DNA of 64,000 nt from Sphaerisporangium rhizosphaerae (lineage in GTDB: Bacteria > Actinomycetota > Actinomycetes > Streptosporangiales > Streptosporangiaceae), in the NCBI RefSeq assembly GCF_042665155.1, contig NZ_JBHTCG010000020.1, forward strand, positions 62,001 to 126,000, given 5' to 3'. The notes under the pieces were generated by a model. The model saw only the letters and a program-made list of their open reading frames with translations. It made no database searches and was not told the origin of the DNA. How positions within the stretch are numbered: position 1 is the stretch's first letter; each line of letters opens with the position of its first letter. Below, piece after piece: positions 1 to 8,413 of the stretch. The position numbers were made by a program, and so were the translations under genes.

Positions 1-208
1 CCGCGGACAACGCGACGAACGGGTCGAGCGTGCGGTAATACACCCTGGGCAGCTCGCCGCCCATGATGAACGGCGTCTCTCGCTTCACTGGGACATGGCT
101 GTGCTCGTGCAGGAAAAGGGAATCGAAACCGCGCTCCTCCAACGCCTTGGCCAGCGCGGCAGACCGGATGCCCTCGTCCGTGATGAACGTCGTGACACCA
201 ACCTTCAT
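1..208 (-). CDS. LLM-class F420-dependent oxidoreductase, N-terminus (cut by window edge)
   Basis: The reverse strand from an ATG at 208 reads MKVGVTTFITDEGIRSAALA and then ALEERGFDSLFLHEHSHVP. This is the opening of luciferase-like (alpha/beta-barrel) F420-dependent oxidoreductases: a first beta strand, then the 'ALEERGFDSLF-EH' block. About 69 residues are present and the rest lies left of position 1. A TGGAGAC Shine-Dalgarno lies just before the ATG. The family moves hydride between reduced F420 and varied substrates, so this fragment does not reveal the substrate. It is transcribed divergently from the isochorismatase-like gene. Confidence 0.75.
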   Translation of the reverse strand, partial: MKVGVTTFITDEGIRSAALAKALEERGFDSLFLHEHSHVPVKRETPFIMGGELPRVYYRTLDPFVALSA

Positions 209-585
209 GTCTCCAGTGAAGCACTCTCCCTGCGCCTGTCGCCTGCCAGGGTGGGCCGGGGTCGCACCGCTCGACGCGGAACCGTGCGGCGTCCGGCACG
301 GCACCACGATGCGGCGCCGTTCGAGCCGGTCATCGATCGTCACCACCGTCAGGACGCGGGCCACCCGCCGACGGGCTCCGCCGTGCACGCGTTCTCAGGC
401 CGTTCCTGGGGTGAGGCAGCGCTGCAGGTAGTGTGAGTACGTGGGAGTCGCGCTGCTGGGCGCGCCATCTGGTTCGATATCCACAACCGCGCATCGACGG
501 CGATCGGCGCGTTCTCAGAGCTCGCAGGCATCGTCCCCTGAACGGCATCACTGGGATCTGTGAGATCGAAACATGAGGACACATC
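209..585. other. Divergent intergenic region, no confident gene
   Basis: This 377-base stretch separates two divergent genes. Both have ribosome sites at its edges (TGGAG before 208 on the minus strand, GAGGA near 573 on the plus strand). Around 470-540 one plus frame reads a short peptide with WFDIHNRASTAIGAF before a stop. That may be the tail of a decayed gene, but nothing upstream in the frame supports it. I see no convincing promoter, terminator or RNA gene. Confidence 0.4.
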
Positions 586-1221
586 ATGTCGAGTGTCACA
601 TATGAACCGAAGGCCACGGGCCTGGTCCTGATCGACACCGTGAACGACATCTTCTCCGAAAACGGAAAAGGCTACCCTCTCTTCAAGGACGAGTTCGCGC
701 GGATCGGCGTTCTGGAGAATCTCGCACGCCTGCTCGCGGGGGCACGCGAGCGACAGATGCCGATCTTTTTCTGTCCGATGTCCTACACCGAAGAGGACTA
801 CACGACGTGGAAGCACCTGTCCGGCATCCACCAGGAGATGTACGAGAAGCGGATGTTCGAGGCCGGCAGTTGGGGCGCTGACTTTCACCCTCGGCTGGGG
901 CCGCGTCCCGGCGAGATCACGATCATCCCGCACAAGAACATCGACGTGATCGCCAACACCGACCTCGACGTCCAACTGCGTCAGCACGGCGTCGAGTACG
1001 TCGCGGTCGCCGGGATGATCGGCACCCTCTGCGTGGAGTCGACCGCGCGCAGTGCGATGGAACGCGGCTACCACGTGACGACGTTCACGGACGCCACCGC
1101 CGCCATCGGCGGCGAGGAGGCCTACGAGGAAATGGTGCGGCGCTACCGGCTGATCTCCCATGCCACCGTCGACGTCGCAGGCTTCCTCGCGGCGAGCGGC
1201 AGGAGCGTTCGGTCAGGCTGA
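586..1221 (+). CDS. Isochorismatase-family cysteine hydrolase
   Basis: This 211-residue protein has the isochorismatase/nicotinamidase fold. The family's Asp-Lys-Cys triad is visible: Asp17 in VLIDTVND, Lys117 in IIPHKN, and Cys149 in GMIGTLCVEST, with the usual G-T-x-C-V-x-S-T surroundings. Members cleave amide, carbamoyl or enol-ether bonds by a cysteine mechanism. The substrate cannot be read here. AGGACACATC precedes the ATG. The next segment downstream is a decayed oxidoreductase piece, so the gene stands alone. The extended helical region between residues 65 and 105 points to a biuret/carbamoyl-type hydrolase rather than a siderophore isochorismatase, but this is weak. Confidence 0.85.
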   Translation: MSSVTYEPKATGLVLIDTVNDIFSENGKGYPLFKDEFARIGVLENLARLLAGARERQMPIFFCPMSYTEEDYTTWKHLSGIHQEMYEKRMFEAGSWGADFHPRLGPRPGEITIIPHKNIDVIANTDLDVQLRQHGVEYVAVAGMIGTLCVESTARSAMERGYHVTTFTDATAAIGGEEAYEEMVRRYRLISHATVDVAGFLAASGRSVRSG

Positions 1222-1390
1222 AGGCAGGCCGCGAGGTCATTCTCTCCGCCGGGGCGCGACGGTGATCTCCTCATCCGGGCCGGCATGGATCCGCGAGACC
1301 TCGGACGTGGACATCCCCGGTATCGACGCCCAGGGCCGCCGCCGGCTCATATGCCGGTCGCAGTGCCGACGGCGGACGGGCTTCTTGGCT
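1219..1390 (+). pseudogene. Decayed GMC-family oxidoreductase fragment
   Basis: Four segments in the order of the GMC (glucose-methanol-choline) oxidoreductase core occur in different plus frames within about 170 bases. They are GREVILSAGA (1230-1255, before a stop), LLIRAGMDPRDL (compare LLMLSGIGPADHL), DVDIPGID (compare DLPGVG), and AHMPVAVPTADG (compare the stretch after NLQDH). No single frame carries them. I infer a frameshifted, 5'- and 3'-truncated relic. It ends at the 3' edge of the DUF397 gene. Chance resemblance cannot be excluded because each block is short. Confidence 0.45.
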
Positions 1391-1397
1391 CAGGCGC

Positions 1398-1595
1398 TCA
1401 GGTGGTCTGGCCGGACTTCATGGCCCGGAGGAACCTCGTCCAGGCCTCCGGGGGAAAGGTCAGGACGGGGCCGCCGGGATCGGTGGAGTCGCGGACGGCG
1501 ACGACTCCGGGCAGGTTGGCCGCCACCTCGACGCACATACCGCCGTCGTCGCCGGACATGCTCGACTTGCGCCACCGGGCCTGGCTCAGGTCCAT
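1398..1595 (-). CDS. DUF397 domain protein
   Basis: This 65-residue protein reads MDLSQARWRKSSMSG and then CVEVAANLPGVVAVRDS, followed by a conserved Trp near the end. That is the complete DUF397 domain, which is almost confined to actinomycetes. Its start overlaps the last 10 bases of the upstream XRE gene, so the two are translated as a unit. DUF397 proteins usually pair with an XRE/DUF5753 protein, as in WhiJ- and AbaA-type loci that affect development. A toxin-antitoxin-like or co-regulator relation has been suggested for such pairs. Its own biochemical role is unknown. Confidence 0.9.
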   Translation of the reverse strand: MDLSQARWRKSSMSGDDGGMCVEVAANLPGVVAVRDSTDPGGPVLTFPPEAWTRFLRAMKSGQTT

Positions 1596-2413
1596 TTCCG
1601 CACCGCTTCCTCGATCATCCGCAAGGACAGTGACTGGGACTGGGCTTCGCCGCGAATGGCGTCGTACCGGGTGACGAGCCTGGAGATCATTCCTCGTTCG
1701 CCGATCGTCCGGCCATGTGGCTGAGCCTCCACGTACACCGTATATGGGACGCCGCGCATTTCCGCTATGCCGAATGCGCCGATCAGCCCCGCCCCCGCCT
1801 TCGCGCCGTAGGGAACTATCTGAATGGTCACCTTGGGATGCCGTGCCACCTCCACGAGGTACTCCAACTGCTGGCGGATGGCCTGGGGGTAGCCGATCGG
1901 CCGATGGAGAACGCCCTCGTCGAGAAGGGCCCACACCATCGGGCCGTCGTCGAGCGTCAGCGCCTTCTTGCGCTGCATCCGGCCCGACACGCGTCGATCG
2001 ATTTCCTCGGCCGTGATCCCAGGGGCGCATTCGATGATCCATCTTGCATACTGTTCGGTTTGAAAGAGGCCGGGAATCAGCAGGGGATCCCACAGGCGGA
2101 GCGCTGTCGCGCGTAGTTCCTCGGCGGCCCAGTCGCGGAAATGCTCGGGGACCGGGGGGAGGGGCGGCCAGGCGTCCAGGTAGAGGCCGTGCATGACGCC
2201 GTCGAGGCCGAAGACCTGGTCGCACAACTGGGCGAGGCCTTCTGTGGGGATGCGTCTGCAGGTCTCGACCATGCCGATGAGGCTTTCGGAGTAGCCGACC
2301 CTGCGGCCGAACTGCTCCTGGGTCATCCCGGCCCTGAGGCGGTGCCGCCGTAGCTCGTACGAGAACCGCGCCGCACCCGATGATTGGGGGTCGATATCGA
2401 CCATTCTGCCCAT
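1586..2413 (-). CDS. XRE-family regulator with DUF5753 domain
   Basis: The N-terminal HTH (residues about 18-75) includes ELRRHRLRAGMTQEQFGRRVGYS and SLIGMVE. The DUF5753 domain fills residues about 100-270 (WDPLLIPGLFQTEQYARW, then KVTIQIVPYGAKAG). It is the standard partner of the overlapping DUF397 gene. A 27-bp near-palindrome lies 80-107 bases upstream of its start and may be an autoregulatory site. The start at 2413 (MGRMVDID) is taken, though the internal Met at 2404 is equally possible. Such proteins are DNA-binding regulators whose ligands are mostly unknown. Confidence 0.9.
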   Translation of the reverse strand: MGRMVDIDPQSSGAARFSYELRRHRLRAGMTQEQFGRRVGYSESLIGMVETCRRIPTEGLAQLCDQVFGLDGVMHGLYLDAWPPLPPVPEHFRDWAAEELRATALRLWDPLLIPGLFQTEQYARWIIECAPGITAEEIDRRVSGRMQRKKALTLDDGPMVWALLDEGVLHRPIGYPQAIRQQLEYLVEVARHPKVTIQIVPYGAKAGAGLIGAFGIAEMRGVPYTVYVEAQPHGRTIGERGMISRLVTRYDAIRGEAQSQSLSLRMIEEAVRKWT

Positions 2414-2493
2414 CTATCCCTCGCCTTCGCCGCGCCACGGCACATCCCACGAGCTCACCACGACATGACCGGGGGAGTGCCTTTCGGTGAGTT

Positions 2494-2520
2494 CGATCGG
2501 CTACGCAAAGTATCCGATCG
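2494..2520. promoter_or_regulatory. 27-bp near-palindrome upstream of the XRE/DUF397 pair
   Basis: The arms CGATCGG and CCGATCG flank an inner TAC-GCAAA-GTA, so all but the centre and one base per arm pair. It lies upstream of the XRE start at 2413 within the gene-poor stretch 2414-2640. Size and symmetry suit a dimeric XRE repressor. The assignment is by position only. Confidence 0.4.
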
Positions 2521-2640
2521 ACTACAGGATGGTAAGGCGAATTCGTGCCCGGTGGCAGACGGTTTTCGGTCCACGACCGTAATTGGACGCGCTTTGCCGC
2601 CGGGCACCCGACACCCCGACTCGTATCGTGGAGGCGGCCG

Positions 2641-2865
2641 ATGGGCGGCGGCAGAACGCGGGAGCAGTACCTGAAGATGAGGGCCGAACCAGAGGCCGCG
2701 GGCTACGCGCGCGAATACGTCAGGCGTGTGAACGCCCTGGCCGCCCGCTGGGGATGCCGCTACCCGGTCACGGCGGCAAGATCGTCTGGTGCGCCTTCGG
2801 CTCGGTACCCGAAGCCTCAGGGGGGCACTTCCGCGTCGAGGCGGCTAGGTGCGAGGTCGTCGTGA
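2641..2865 (+). CDS. Small ORF of unknown function, possibly truncated
   Basis: A 74-residue frame starts at ATG 2641, six bases after a strong GGAGG (2630-2634). The first 40 residues look protein-like (TREQYLKMRAEPEAAGYAREYVRR). After about residue 45 the composition turns poor (SSGAPSARYPKPQ). A neighbouring frame then reads GGKIVWCAFGSVPEASGGHF, so a frameshifted older gene is possible. I recognise no family. It is convergent with lysE. Confidence 0.3.
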   Translation: MGGGRTREQYLKMRAEPEAAGYAREYVRRVNALAARWGCRYPVTAARSSGAPSARYPKPQGGTSASRRLGARSS

Positions 2866-2897
2866 CCACGAAGTGCAGCGCGCCGCGGGGTCACCGG

Positions 2898-3542
2898 TCA
2901 GGGACGTCCGCTGAACGCGAGCCTGCCGCCGAGGACGAGCAGGACGGCGCCGACGATGCCGTCCAGCACCGGCTCGAAGAGACGGCGCCCGAACAGCCGG
3001 GCCGCCCGGTGCGCGGTGAAGGCGAACACGAAGGTGCCGGTCAGGTTGCCCATGGCCGCGATGAGCGTCAGGCCGATGATGAGCGGGGTGGCCGCCGTTC
3101 CGCCGGTCGTGACGAACTGGGGGAGCAGCGCCGTGAAGAAGGCGGCGGCCTTGGGATTGAGCAGGTTGGTGGTCAGCCCCTGCTTGAAGAGCGCCCCGGA
3201 GCTCGCCGGAGCCTGGACGGGCACGGGAACGGTCGCCGCGGGACGCGCCGCCCGCCGCCATGCCTGCCAGAGCATGCGAGCTCCGAGGTAGCCGAGGTAG
3301 ATGCCGCCGGCGAGCTTGAGCACGGTGAAGGCGAGCGCGGACGCCGCCAGCACCGCGGCGATGCCCGCGCACGCGGCCAGTCCCCACAGCAGCAGGCCCG
3401 TCGCGCTGCCGAGGCCGGTGCGCACGCCGGCGGCCCAGCCGTGGCGCATCGCGTTGCGCACGACCATGGCCGTGTCGGGGCCGGGCGTGATGGTGATCAG
3501 CGCGACGATGCCGAGATAAGCCACAAGAGCCTCATGCGTCAT
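2898..3542 (-). CDS. LysE/RhtB-family exporter
   Basis: This 214-residue membrane protein has about six hydrophobic segments and the LysE/RhtB signature near the N-terminus (ITPGPDTAMVVRNAMRHG), followed by LKLAGGIYLGYLGARMLW and the NLLNPKAAAFF motif. Members export amino acids such as lysine, threonine or homoserine, or related small metabolites, by proton antiport at the cytoplasmic membrane. The length is normal for the family. No dedicated regulator sits beside it, since the neighbours are the convergent small ORF and an XRE regulator whose likely target is the quinone oxidoreductase. The substrate is unknown. Confidence 0.92.
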   Translation of the reverse strand: MTHEALVAYLGIVALITITPGPDTAMVVRNAMRHGWAAGVRTGLGSATGLLLWGLAACAGIAAVLAASALAFTVLKLAGGIYLGYLGARMLWQAWRRAARPAATVPVPVQAPASSGALFKQGLTTNLLNPKAAAFFTALLPQFVTTGGTAATPLIIGLTLIAAMGNLTGTFVFAFTAHRAARLFGRRLFEPVLDGIVGAVLLVLGGRLAFSGRP

Positions 3543-3699
3543 ATCCCGACCCTATGGGCCTGCGCGGGCTTCGGATCGTGAGATGAGTCGAAGGCTGCGG
3601 ACCCACCCGATCGCTCCGCGTAGGAGGGTCCACTTCGCTGATCGTCGGCTGTGGGTGATCGCTCGATCGACCACGGGTGCGATCACGGAGCCGACGTGC

Positions 3700-4608
3700 T
3701 CAGGACGTACGTGAGTCGCCGATCACCCTCGTCGGTGCGCTCGTCCTGGTCGTGGCACGCGTCGCGGCGGTGTCGTGCCGGTGCTGCGGGCCGAGCACGC
3801 GAAGCATGTCCAGCGCCTCGGTGCCGCCGGGCGGCGGGGTGAAGACCCGCAGTCGCTGGTCGGTCGCGGGCGTCGCCAGCACTTCGCAGTCGAAGTCGAT
3901 CCTGCCGAGCTCGGGATGCGTGAGCCGGTACGGGTGTGACACGCGCACCGCGACCTCGTGCCGGTCCCACAGCGCCGCGAACTCGGCGCTGGCCGCGCGG
4001 AGCCGCGTGACGAGTGTGCGGGATGCCGCGTCGTTGCCGCGGCGGGCCGCCGCGGCGCGCAGGTCGGCGACCAGCTGCCGGGCGTGCTCCTCGTGCTCTT
4101 CGGCTGCGAAGTGGCTTCGCACGTCCGGTTCGGTGAACCAGCGCAGCACGATGTTGCGGTCCTCCTGGGCCACGGTGCACACGCACCCGAACAACGCCGC
4201 CGCCATGTCGTTCTGCGCCAGCAGGTCGCCCAGATCGCTCAGGACCTGGACCGGAACGCTGTCCAGCCGGTCGAGCAGGTACAGCATGCTCGGCCGCAGG
4301 TACTCCCCGGCCCGCGCCCCCTCCGGCGGGCGGTGTCCGGCGAGCAGGTACAGGTGGTCCCGCTCGTCGGTGGTGAGCCGCAGCGCGCGCGTCAGCGCGG
4401 CCAGCATCTGAACCGAGGGCTGCGGGCCTCTGGCCTGCTCGAGCCGCATGTAATAGTCGGACGACATCCCGGCGAGCACCGCGACCTCCTCGCGGCGCAG
4501 TCCTGGCGTACGCCGCCTCGGGCCCTCGACCAGCCCGACGTCCCGTGGAGTCAGCCGTTCCCGGGACCGGCGCAGGAAATCGGCAAGCTCGTCGCGGTTC
4601 ATCCCCAT
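3700..4608 (-). CDS. XRE-family regulator with MmyB-like ligand-binding domain
   Basis: The HTH lies near residues 5-70 (MNRDELADFLRRSRERL, RRTPGLRREEVAVLAGMSSDYYMRLEQ). An MmyB-like PAS-type domain follows (residues about 100-270: YLLDRLDSVPVQVLSDLGDLLAQN, then VRVSHPYRLTHPELGRIDFDCEVL). Such regulators often bind a fatty acid-like ligand and control the divergent gene. Here that is the quinone oxidoreductase starting at 4758, sharing a 149-base gap. ATGs at 4608 and 4602 are both possible. The frame stays open upstream, but that part is low-complexity and uncharacteristic. Confidence 0.88.
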   Translation of the reverse strand: MGMNRDELADFLRRSRERLTPRDVGLVEGPRRRTPGLRREEVAVLAGMSSDYYMRLEQARGPQPSVQMLAALTRALRLTTDERDHLYLLAGHRPPEGARAGEYLRPSMLYLLDRLDSVPVQVLSDLGDLLAQNDMAAALFGCVCTVAQEDRNIVLRWFTEPDVRSHFAAEEHEEHARQLVADLRAAAARRGNDAASRTLVTRLRAASAEFAALWDRHEVAVRVSHPYRLTHPELGRIDFDCEVLATPATDQRLRVFTPPPGGTEALDMLRVLGPQHRHDTAATRATTRTSAPTRVIGDSRTS

Positions 4609-4757
4609 ATCGGTAGTGATATCACCATTCGTGGAACGCATCCTCGGACCGCCGATCCTAGGCGGACCGCTCCGGTTCTCAGCCGTCGAAGGCGGAGGCA
4701 TAGTTCTGGTGTGGCCGTCCAAGGCCCAACCGGACGAGGCGGAGCGGTGATCACGTC

Positions 4758-5675
4758 ATGAAGGCAGTGCGGTTCCACGAGTACGGCGGGATCGATGTCC
4801 TGCGGGTGGAGGAGGTGGAACGTCCGGCGCCGGGCCCCGGGCAGGTGCTGGTCGAGGTCCGCGCGGCCGGGATCCAGCCCGGCGAGGTGATGATCCGGGA
4901 GGGGGCGCGGCACGACCGCTGGCCGGCGAGGTTCCCCTCCGGGCAGGGCAGCGATCTGTCCGGCGTCGTGGTGGAGGCCGGTCCGCAGGTGCGCGGCTTC
5001 TCGGTGGGCGACGAGGTCCTCGGCTTCACCCACAACAGAGCGAGCCACGCGGAGTTCGTCGTGGTCGACGACGTGAATCTGGTCTCGCGCCCGGAGGGGC
5101 TGCCCTGGGAGGTGGCCGGGTCGTTGTACGTGGCCGGCACGACCGCGTACGCCACCGTGTTCGCGGTCGACCCCGGACCGGCGGACACGGTCGTCGTCTC
5201 CGGTGCGGCGGGCGGCGTCGGGTCGCTCGCCGTGCAACTCGCCCGGCGGCGCGGCGCCACGGTGATCGGGCTGGCGAGCGAGCCGAACCACGCCTGGTTG
5301 AAGGACCGCGGTGTCGTCCCGGTCAGGTACGGGGAGGGTGTGGCCGAACGGATCCGGCAGGCCTGCGGCGGGAACGTCGACGCGTTCATCGACACCTTCG
5401 GCGACGGCTACGTGGCCCTGGCGGTGGAACTGGGCGTACGGCCCGAGCGGATCGACACGATCCGCGACTGGCGGGCCGCGGCCAAGGTCGGTGCGCGGAC
5501 CTACGGAGAAGGCGCGGCGGCGTGCGCGGTCGTGCTCGGCGAACTGGCCCGGCTCGCCGCGCGCGGGGAGCTCGAGGTGCCGATCGCCCGCGTTTACCCG
5601 CTGGAGGGAGTGCGGGACGCCTTCCGCGAGCTGGAGCGGGGGCACACCCACGGCAAGATCGTGCTCCGGCCCTAG
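4758..5675 (+). CDS. NADP-dependent zinc-free alcohol dehydrogenase / quinone oxidoreductase
   Basis: This 305-residue MDR-superfamily protein has a GroES-like N-terminus (MKAVRFHEYGGIDVLRVEEVE, then PGQVLVEVRAAGIQPGEVMIREG). Its Rossmann domain carries SGAAGGVGSLAVQLARRRGA for NADP(H). The catalytic and structural zinc ligands of true alcohol dehydrogenases are missing, as in quinone oxidoreductases. It ends in the family tail HTHGKIVLRP. The likely activity is NADPH-dependent reduction of quinones or enones in the cytosol. The divergent MmyB-type regulator probably controls it, a very common actinobacterial pairing. Confidence 0.9.
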   Translation: MKAVRFHEYGGIDVLRVEEVERPAPGPGQVLVEVRAAGIQPGEVMIREGARHDRWPARFPSGQGSDLSGVVVEAGPQVRGFSVGDEVLGFTHNRASHAEFVVVDDVNLVSRPEGLPWEVAGSLYVAGTTAYATVFAVDPGPADTVVVSGAAGGVGSLAVQLARRRGATVIGLASEPNHAWLKDRGVVPVRYGEGVAERIRQACGGNVDAFIDTFGDGYVALAVELGVRPERIDTIRDWRAAAKVGARTYGEGAAACAVVLGELARLAARGELEVPIARVYPLEGVRDAFRELERGHTHGKIVLRP

Positions 5676-5774
5676 AGCATGTACGGCATGGGAGATCAGA
5701 GGGACTCGCCGGAAGGCGACTCGCCCGCCGAGCAGTATGGGCGCCATTGCGCCCCTGTCATAAGGGATTAACAC

Positions 5775-5840
5775 CGGCGAAATTCGCCGCCGGGCGCCAA
5801 GTAATAGGTTGACGGTGTCGGTCGAGGGTTTCTCTCGACC
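5775..5840. promoter_or_regulatory. Two palindromes upstream of the NCS1 permease
   Basis: CGGCGAA-A-TTCGCCG (5775-5789) and GGTCGAG-N7-CTCGACC (5820-5840) lie 80-145 bases before the permease start at 5919, with TTGACG (5809-5814) between them. They could be operator sites for a nitrogen or purine-catabolism regulator. The second could instead be a leader hairpin. No cognate regulator is adjacent. Confidence 0.35.
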
Positions 5841-5918
5841 GTACGCGTGCGCGCACTGCACTGCCGGTCCCTGATCAGGACATGTCCGTCCACCGCACCT
5901 TTCGCCCAGGGATGCGAA

Positions 5919-7586
5919 ATGACCGAATCCAGTGTGTCACCCCCACCCAGCCACGCACCCGACATGGTCACCACTACCGCCACCACCGCCACCACGACGA
6001 CCGTCCCGGCGGCCTCCGGCGAGGACGCCCCGGCCGGCGGCCTGGTCAAGCCCGGCTACGATCCCCGGCTGGCCAACGAGGACCTGGCTCCGCTGCGCCA
6101 CCAGAACTGGTCCTCCTACAACATCTTCGCCTTCTGGATGTCGGACGTGCACAGCGTTGGCGGCTACGTCACCGCGGGCAGCCTGTTCGCCCTGGGCCTG
6201 GCGAGCTGGCAGGTGCTGTTCGCGCTCGTGGCGGGCATCGTCATCGTCAACGTCTTCTGCAACCTGGTGGCCAAGCCCAGCCAGATGACCGGCGTGCCGT
6301 ACCCGGTCATCAACCGGGCGATCTTCGGCGTGCTGGGCGCGAACATCCCGGCCGTCGTCCGGGGACTCATCGCCATCGCCTGGTACGGCGTGCAGACCTA
6401 CCTGGCTTCACAGGCGCTCATCATCATCTTCCTGAAGTTCTGGCCCGCCACGGCGGCGCTGAACGACGTGCGCGAGTACGGGTTCCTGGGGCTGCCCGCC
6501 CTCGGGTACATCTGCTACGCCATCCTCTGGGTGGCGCAGGCGGCGGTCTTCTGGAAGGGCATGGAGGCCATCCGCCGGTTCATCGACTGGGCCGGGCCCG
6601 CCGTGTACGTGGTCATGCTGGTCCTGGCCGTCTACCTGGTGAGCCGGGCCGGATGGCGCAACATCAGCCTCGACCTCTCCCAGGGTGAGGTGCTCGGCTT
6701 CGGCGAGTCCATCCCGGTCATGCTGGGCGCCATCGCCCTGGTCGTCTCCTACTTCTCCGGGCCGATGCTCAACTTCGGGGACTTCTCCCGGTACGGGCGC
6801 TCGTTCGCCGCGGTGAAGCGGGGGAACCTGCTGGGGCTCCCGGTCAACTTCCTCTTCTTCTCCATCCTGACGGTGATCACCGCCTCGGCCACGGTGCCGG
6901 TGTTCGGCGAGCTCATCACCGACCCCATCCACACCGTCCAGCGCATCGACACGCCGTTCGCCATCCTGCTCGGCGGGCTGACCTTCGTCATCGCGACGGT
7001 CGGCATCAACATCGTCGCCAACTTCATCTCCCCGGCGTTCGACTTCTCCAACGTCAACCCCAGGCGGATCAGCTGGCGTACCGGCGGCATGATCGCGGCG
7101 GTCGGGTCGGTGCTGCTCACGCCCTGGAACTGGTACGGCAACCCCGACGCCATCCACTACACGCTCGGCCTGCTCGGAGCCCTCATCGGGCCGCTGTTCG
7201 GCATCCTCATCGCCGGCTACTACGTGTGCTCGCGGCAGCGGGTGTGGGTGGACGAGCTGTTCACCCTCGACCGGGCCGGCCGCTACTGGTTCCGCGGGGG
7301 GTACAACCCCAACGCGGTCTGGGCGACCGTGGCCGCGGGCGTGCCGGCCATCGCCTCGGTGCTGGCCCCCAAGCTGCTGCTCGACCTCGGTCTGACCACG
7401 ATCGACCTGACCTGGATCGCCGACTACAGCTGGTTCATCGGCTGCGGGCTGGGCTTCGTGGCGCTGGTCGCGTTCGAGCGGGTCTCGCCCCGCATCACCG
7501 GCCTGGACCGCGACCTGGCCGCCGCCTCCGACGGGGCCGCCGCGCGAGCGGCCGTCCCGGAGGGCGCGACTCCGGCCGGCCCGTGA
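5919..7586 (+). CDS. NCS1-family nucleobase/hydantoin:cation symporter
   Basis: This 555-residue protein has about 12 membrane spans and NCS1 landmarks: LRHQNWSSYNIFAFWMSDVHS, then GGYVTAGSLFALGL, ANFISPAFDFSNV, and the Tyr/Trp-rich C-terminal half. The family imports hydantoins, allantoin, uracil, cytosine or thiamine precursors with Na+ or H+. The start MTESSVSPPPS at 5919 follows an AGGGATG purine stretch. Its first 40 residues are a Thr/Pro/Ala-rich cytosolic tail. Its stop overlaps the GTG of the racemase (GTGA), so transport and racemisation are coupled. That favours a hydantoin or allantoin derivative as substrate. Confidence 0.93.
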   Translation: MTESSVSPPPSHAPDMVTTTATTATTTTVPAASGEDAPAGGLVKPGYDPRLANEDLAPLRHQNWSSYNIFAFWMSDVHSVGGYVTAGSLFALGLASWQVLFALVAGIVIVNVFCNLVAKPSQMTGVPYPVINRAIFGVLGANIPAVVRGLIAIAWYGVQTYLASQALIIIFLKFWPATAALNDVREYGFLGLPALGYICYAILWVAQAAVFWKGMEAIRRFIDWAGPAVYVVMLVLAVYLVSRAGWRNISLDLSQGEVLGFGESIPVMLGAIALVVSYFSGPMLNFGDFSRYGRSFAAVKRGNLLGLPVNFLFFSILTVITASATVPVFGELITDPIHTVQRIDTPFAILLGGLTFVIATVGINIVANFISPAFDFSNVNPRRISWRTGGMIAAVGSVLLTPWNWYGNPDAIHYTLGLLGALIGPLFGILIAGYYVCSRQRVWVDELFTLDRAGRYWFRGGYNPNAVWATVAAGVPAIASVLAPKLLLDLGLTTIDLTWIADYSWFIGCGLGFVALVAFERVSPRITGLDRDLAAASDGAAARAAVPEGATPAGP

Positions 7587-8329
7587 CCCGCATCCGGGTG
7601 ATCAACCCCAACACCGCCCAGGCCATGACCGAGTCGATCGGCCGTTGCGCCCGGGCGGTGGCGGGGCCGGGCACGACGATCGTGGCCGTGAGCCCGGCCA
7701 TGGGCCCCGAGTCGATCGAGAGCCACTACGACGAGGCGCTCGCCGTTCCCGGGCTGCTCACCGAGGTCGCGGCCGGTGAGCGGGACGGGACCGACGGGTA
7801 CGTCATCGCCTGTTTCGGCGACCCCGGCCTGGACGCGGCGCGCGAGCTGGCGGCCGGTCCCGTCGTGGGGATCGCCGAGGCCGCCATGCACGTCGCGACC
7901 CTCGTCGGACGCGGCTTCAGCGTGGTGACCACCCTGTCCAGGACGGCGGGCCGCGCCTGGGACCTCGCCCACAGGTACGGCTTCGCCGCCGCCTGCCGCG
8001 GCGTGCACGCCTGCGACATCCCCGTGCTCGATCTGGATCGCCCTGACGGCGACGCCCGCGAGGTGGTGACCAGGCTGTGCGCCGCTGCCCTCGAAGCGGA
8101 CGGCAGTGACGCGGTGGTGCTCGGCTGCGCCGGGATGGCGGCGTTCTGCGCTGAGATCTCCGGCCGCCTCGGCGTCCCGGTCATCGACGGCGTGACCGCC
8201 GCCACCACCCTCGTCGAGTCCCTGGTCCGCCTTGGGCTGCGCACGAGCGCCCGCGGCGAGTACGCGCCGCCCCCGCCCAAGCGCTACTCGGGACCTCTCG
8301 GCGGCTTCACCATCCCGGCCCGGGGATGA
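7583..8329 (+). CDS. Asp/Glu/hydantoin racemase family protein
   Basis: The gene begins with GTG overlapping the permease stop (VTRIRVINPNTAQAMTESI) and gives 248 residues. The family's two catalytic cysteines are in VIACFGDPGLDAARE and VVLGCAGMAAF. NPNT near the start and PVIDGVTAAT near the end are typical of hydantoin and allantoin racemases. These interconvert enantiomers of 5-substituted hydantoins or allantoin so that stereospecific hydrolases can act. No hydantoinase, carbamoylase or allantoinase is in this window, so the pathway is incomplete here. Confidence 0.9.
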   Translation: MTRIRVINPNTAQAMTESIGRCARAVAGPGTTIVAVSPAMGPESIESHYDEALAVPGLLTEVAAGERDGTDGYVIACFGDPGLDAARELAAGPVVGIAEAAMHVATLVGRGFSVVTTLSRTAGRAWDLAHRYGFAAACRGVHACDIPVLDLDRPDGDAREVVTRLCAAALEADGSDAVVLGCAGMAAFCAEISGRLGVPVIDGVTAATTLVESLVRLGLRTSARGEYAPPPPKRYSGPLGGFTIPARG

Positions 8330-8382
8330 CCTCCGCCGCGCCGCCGGAAACGCCCCATCGTCGCATGTGGTCGGTCGGCTAC

Positions 8383-8409
8383 GCCGGCACGCGGTGTGGT
8401 CGTGCCGGC
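8383..8409. terminator. Hairpin between convergent racemase and ligase genes
   Basis: GCCGGCACG and CGTGCCGGC pair perfectly around a 9-base loop, between a stop at 8329 (plus) and a stop at 8414 (minus). It can serve both strands. No U-run follows, as is common in actinomycetes. Confidence 0.65.
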
Positions 8410-8413
8410 CGGA

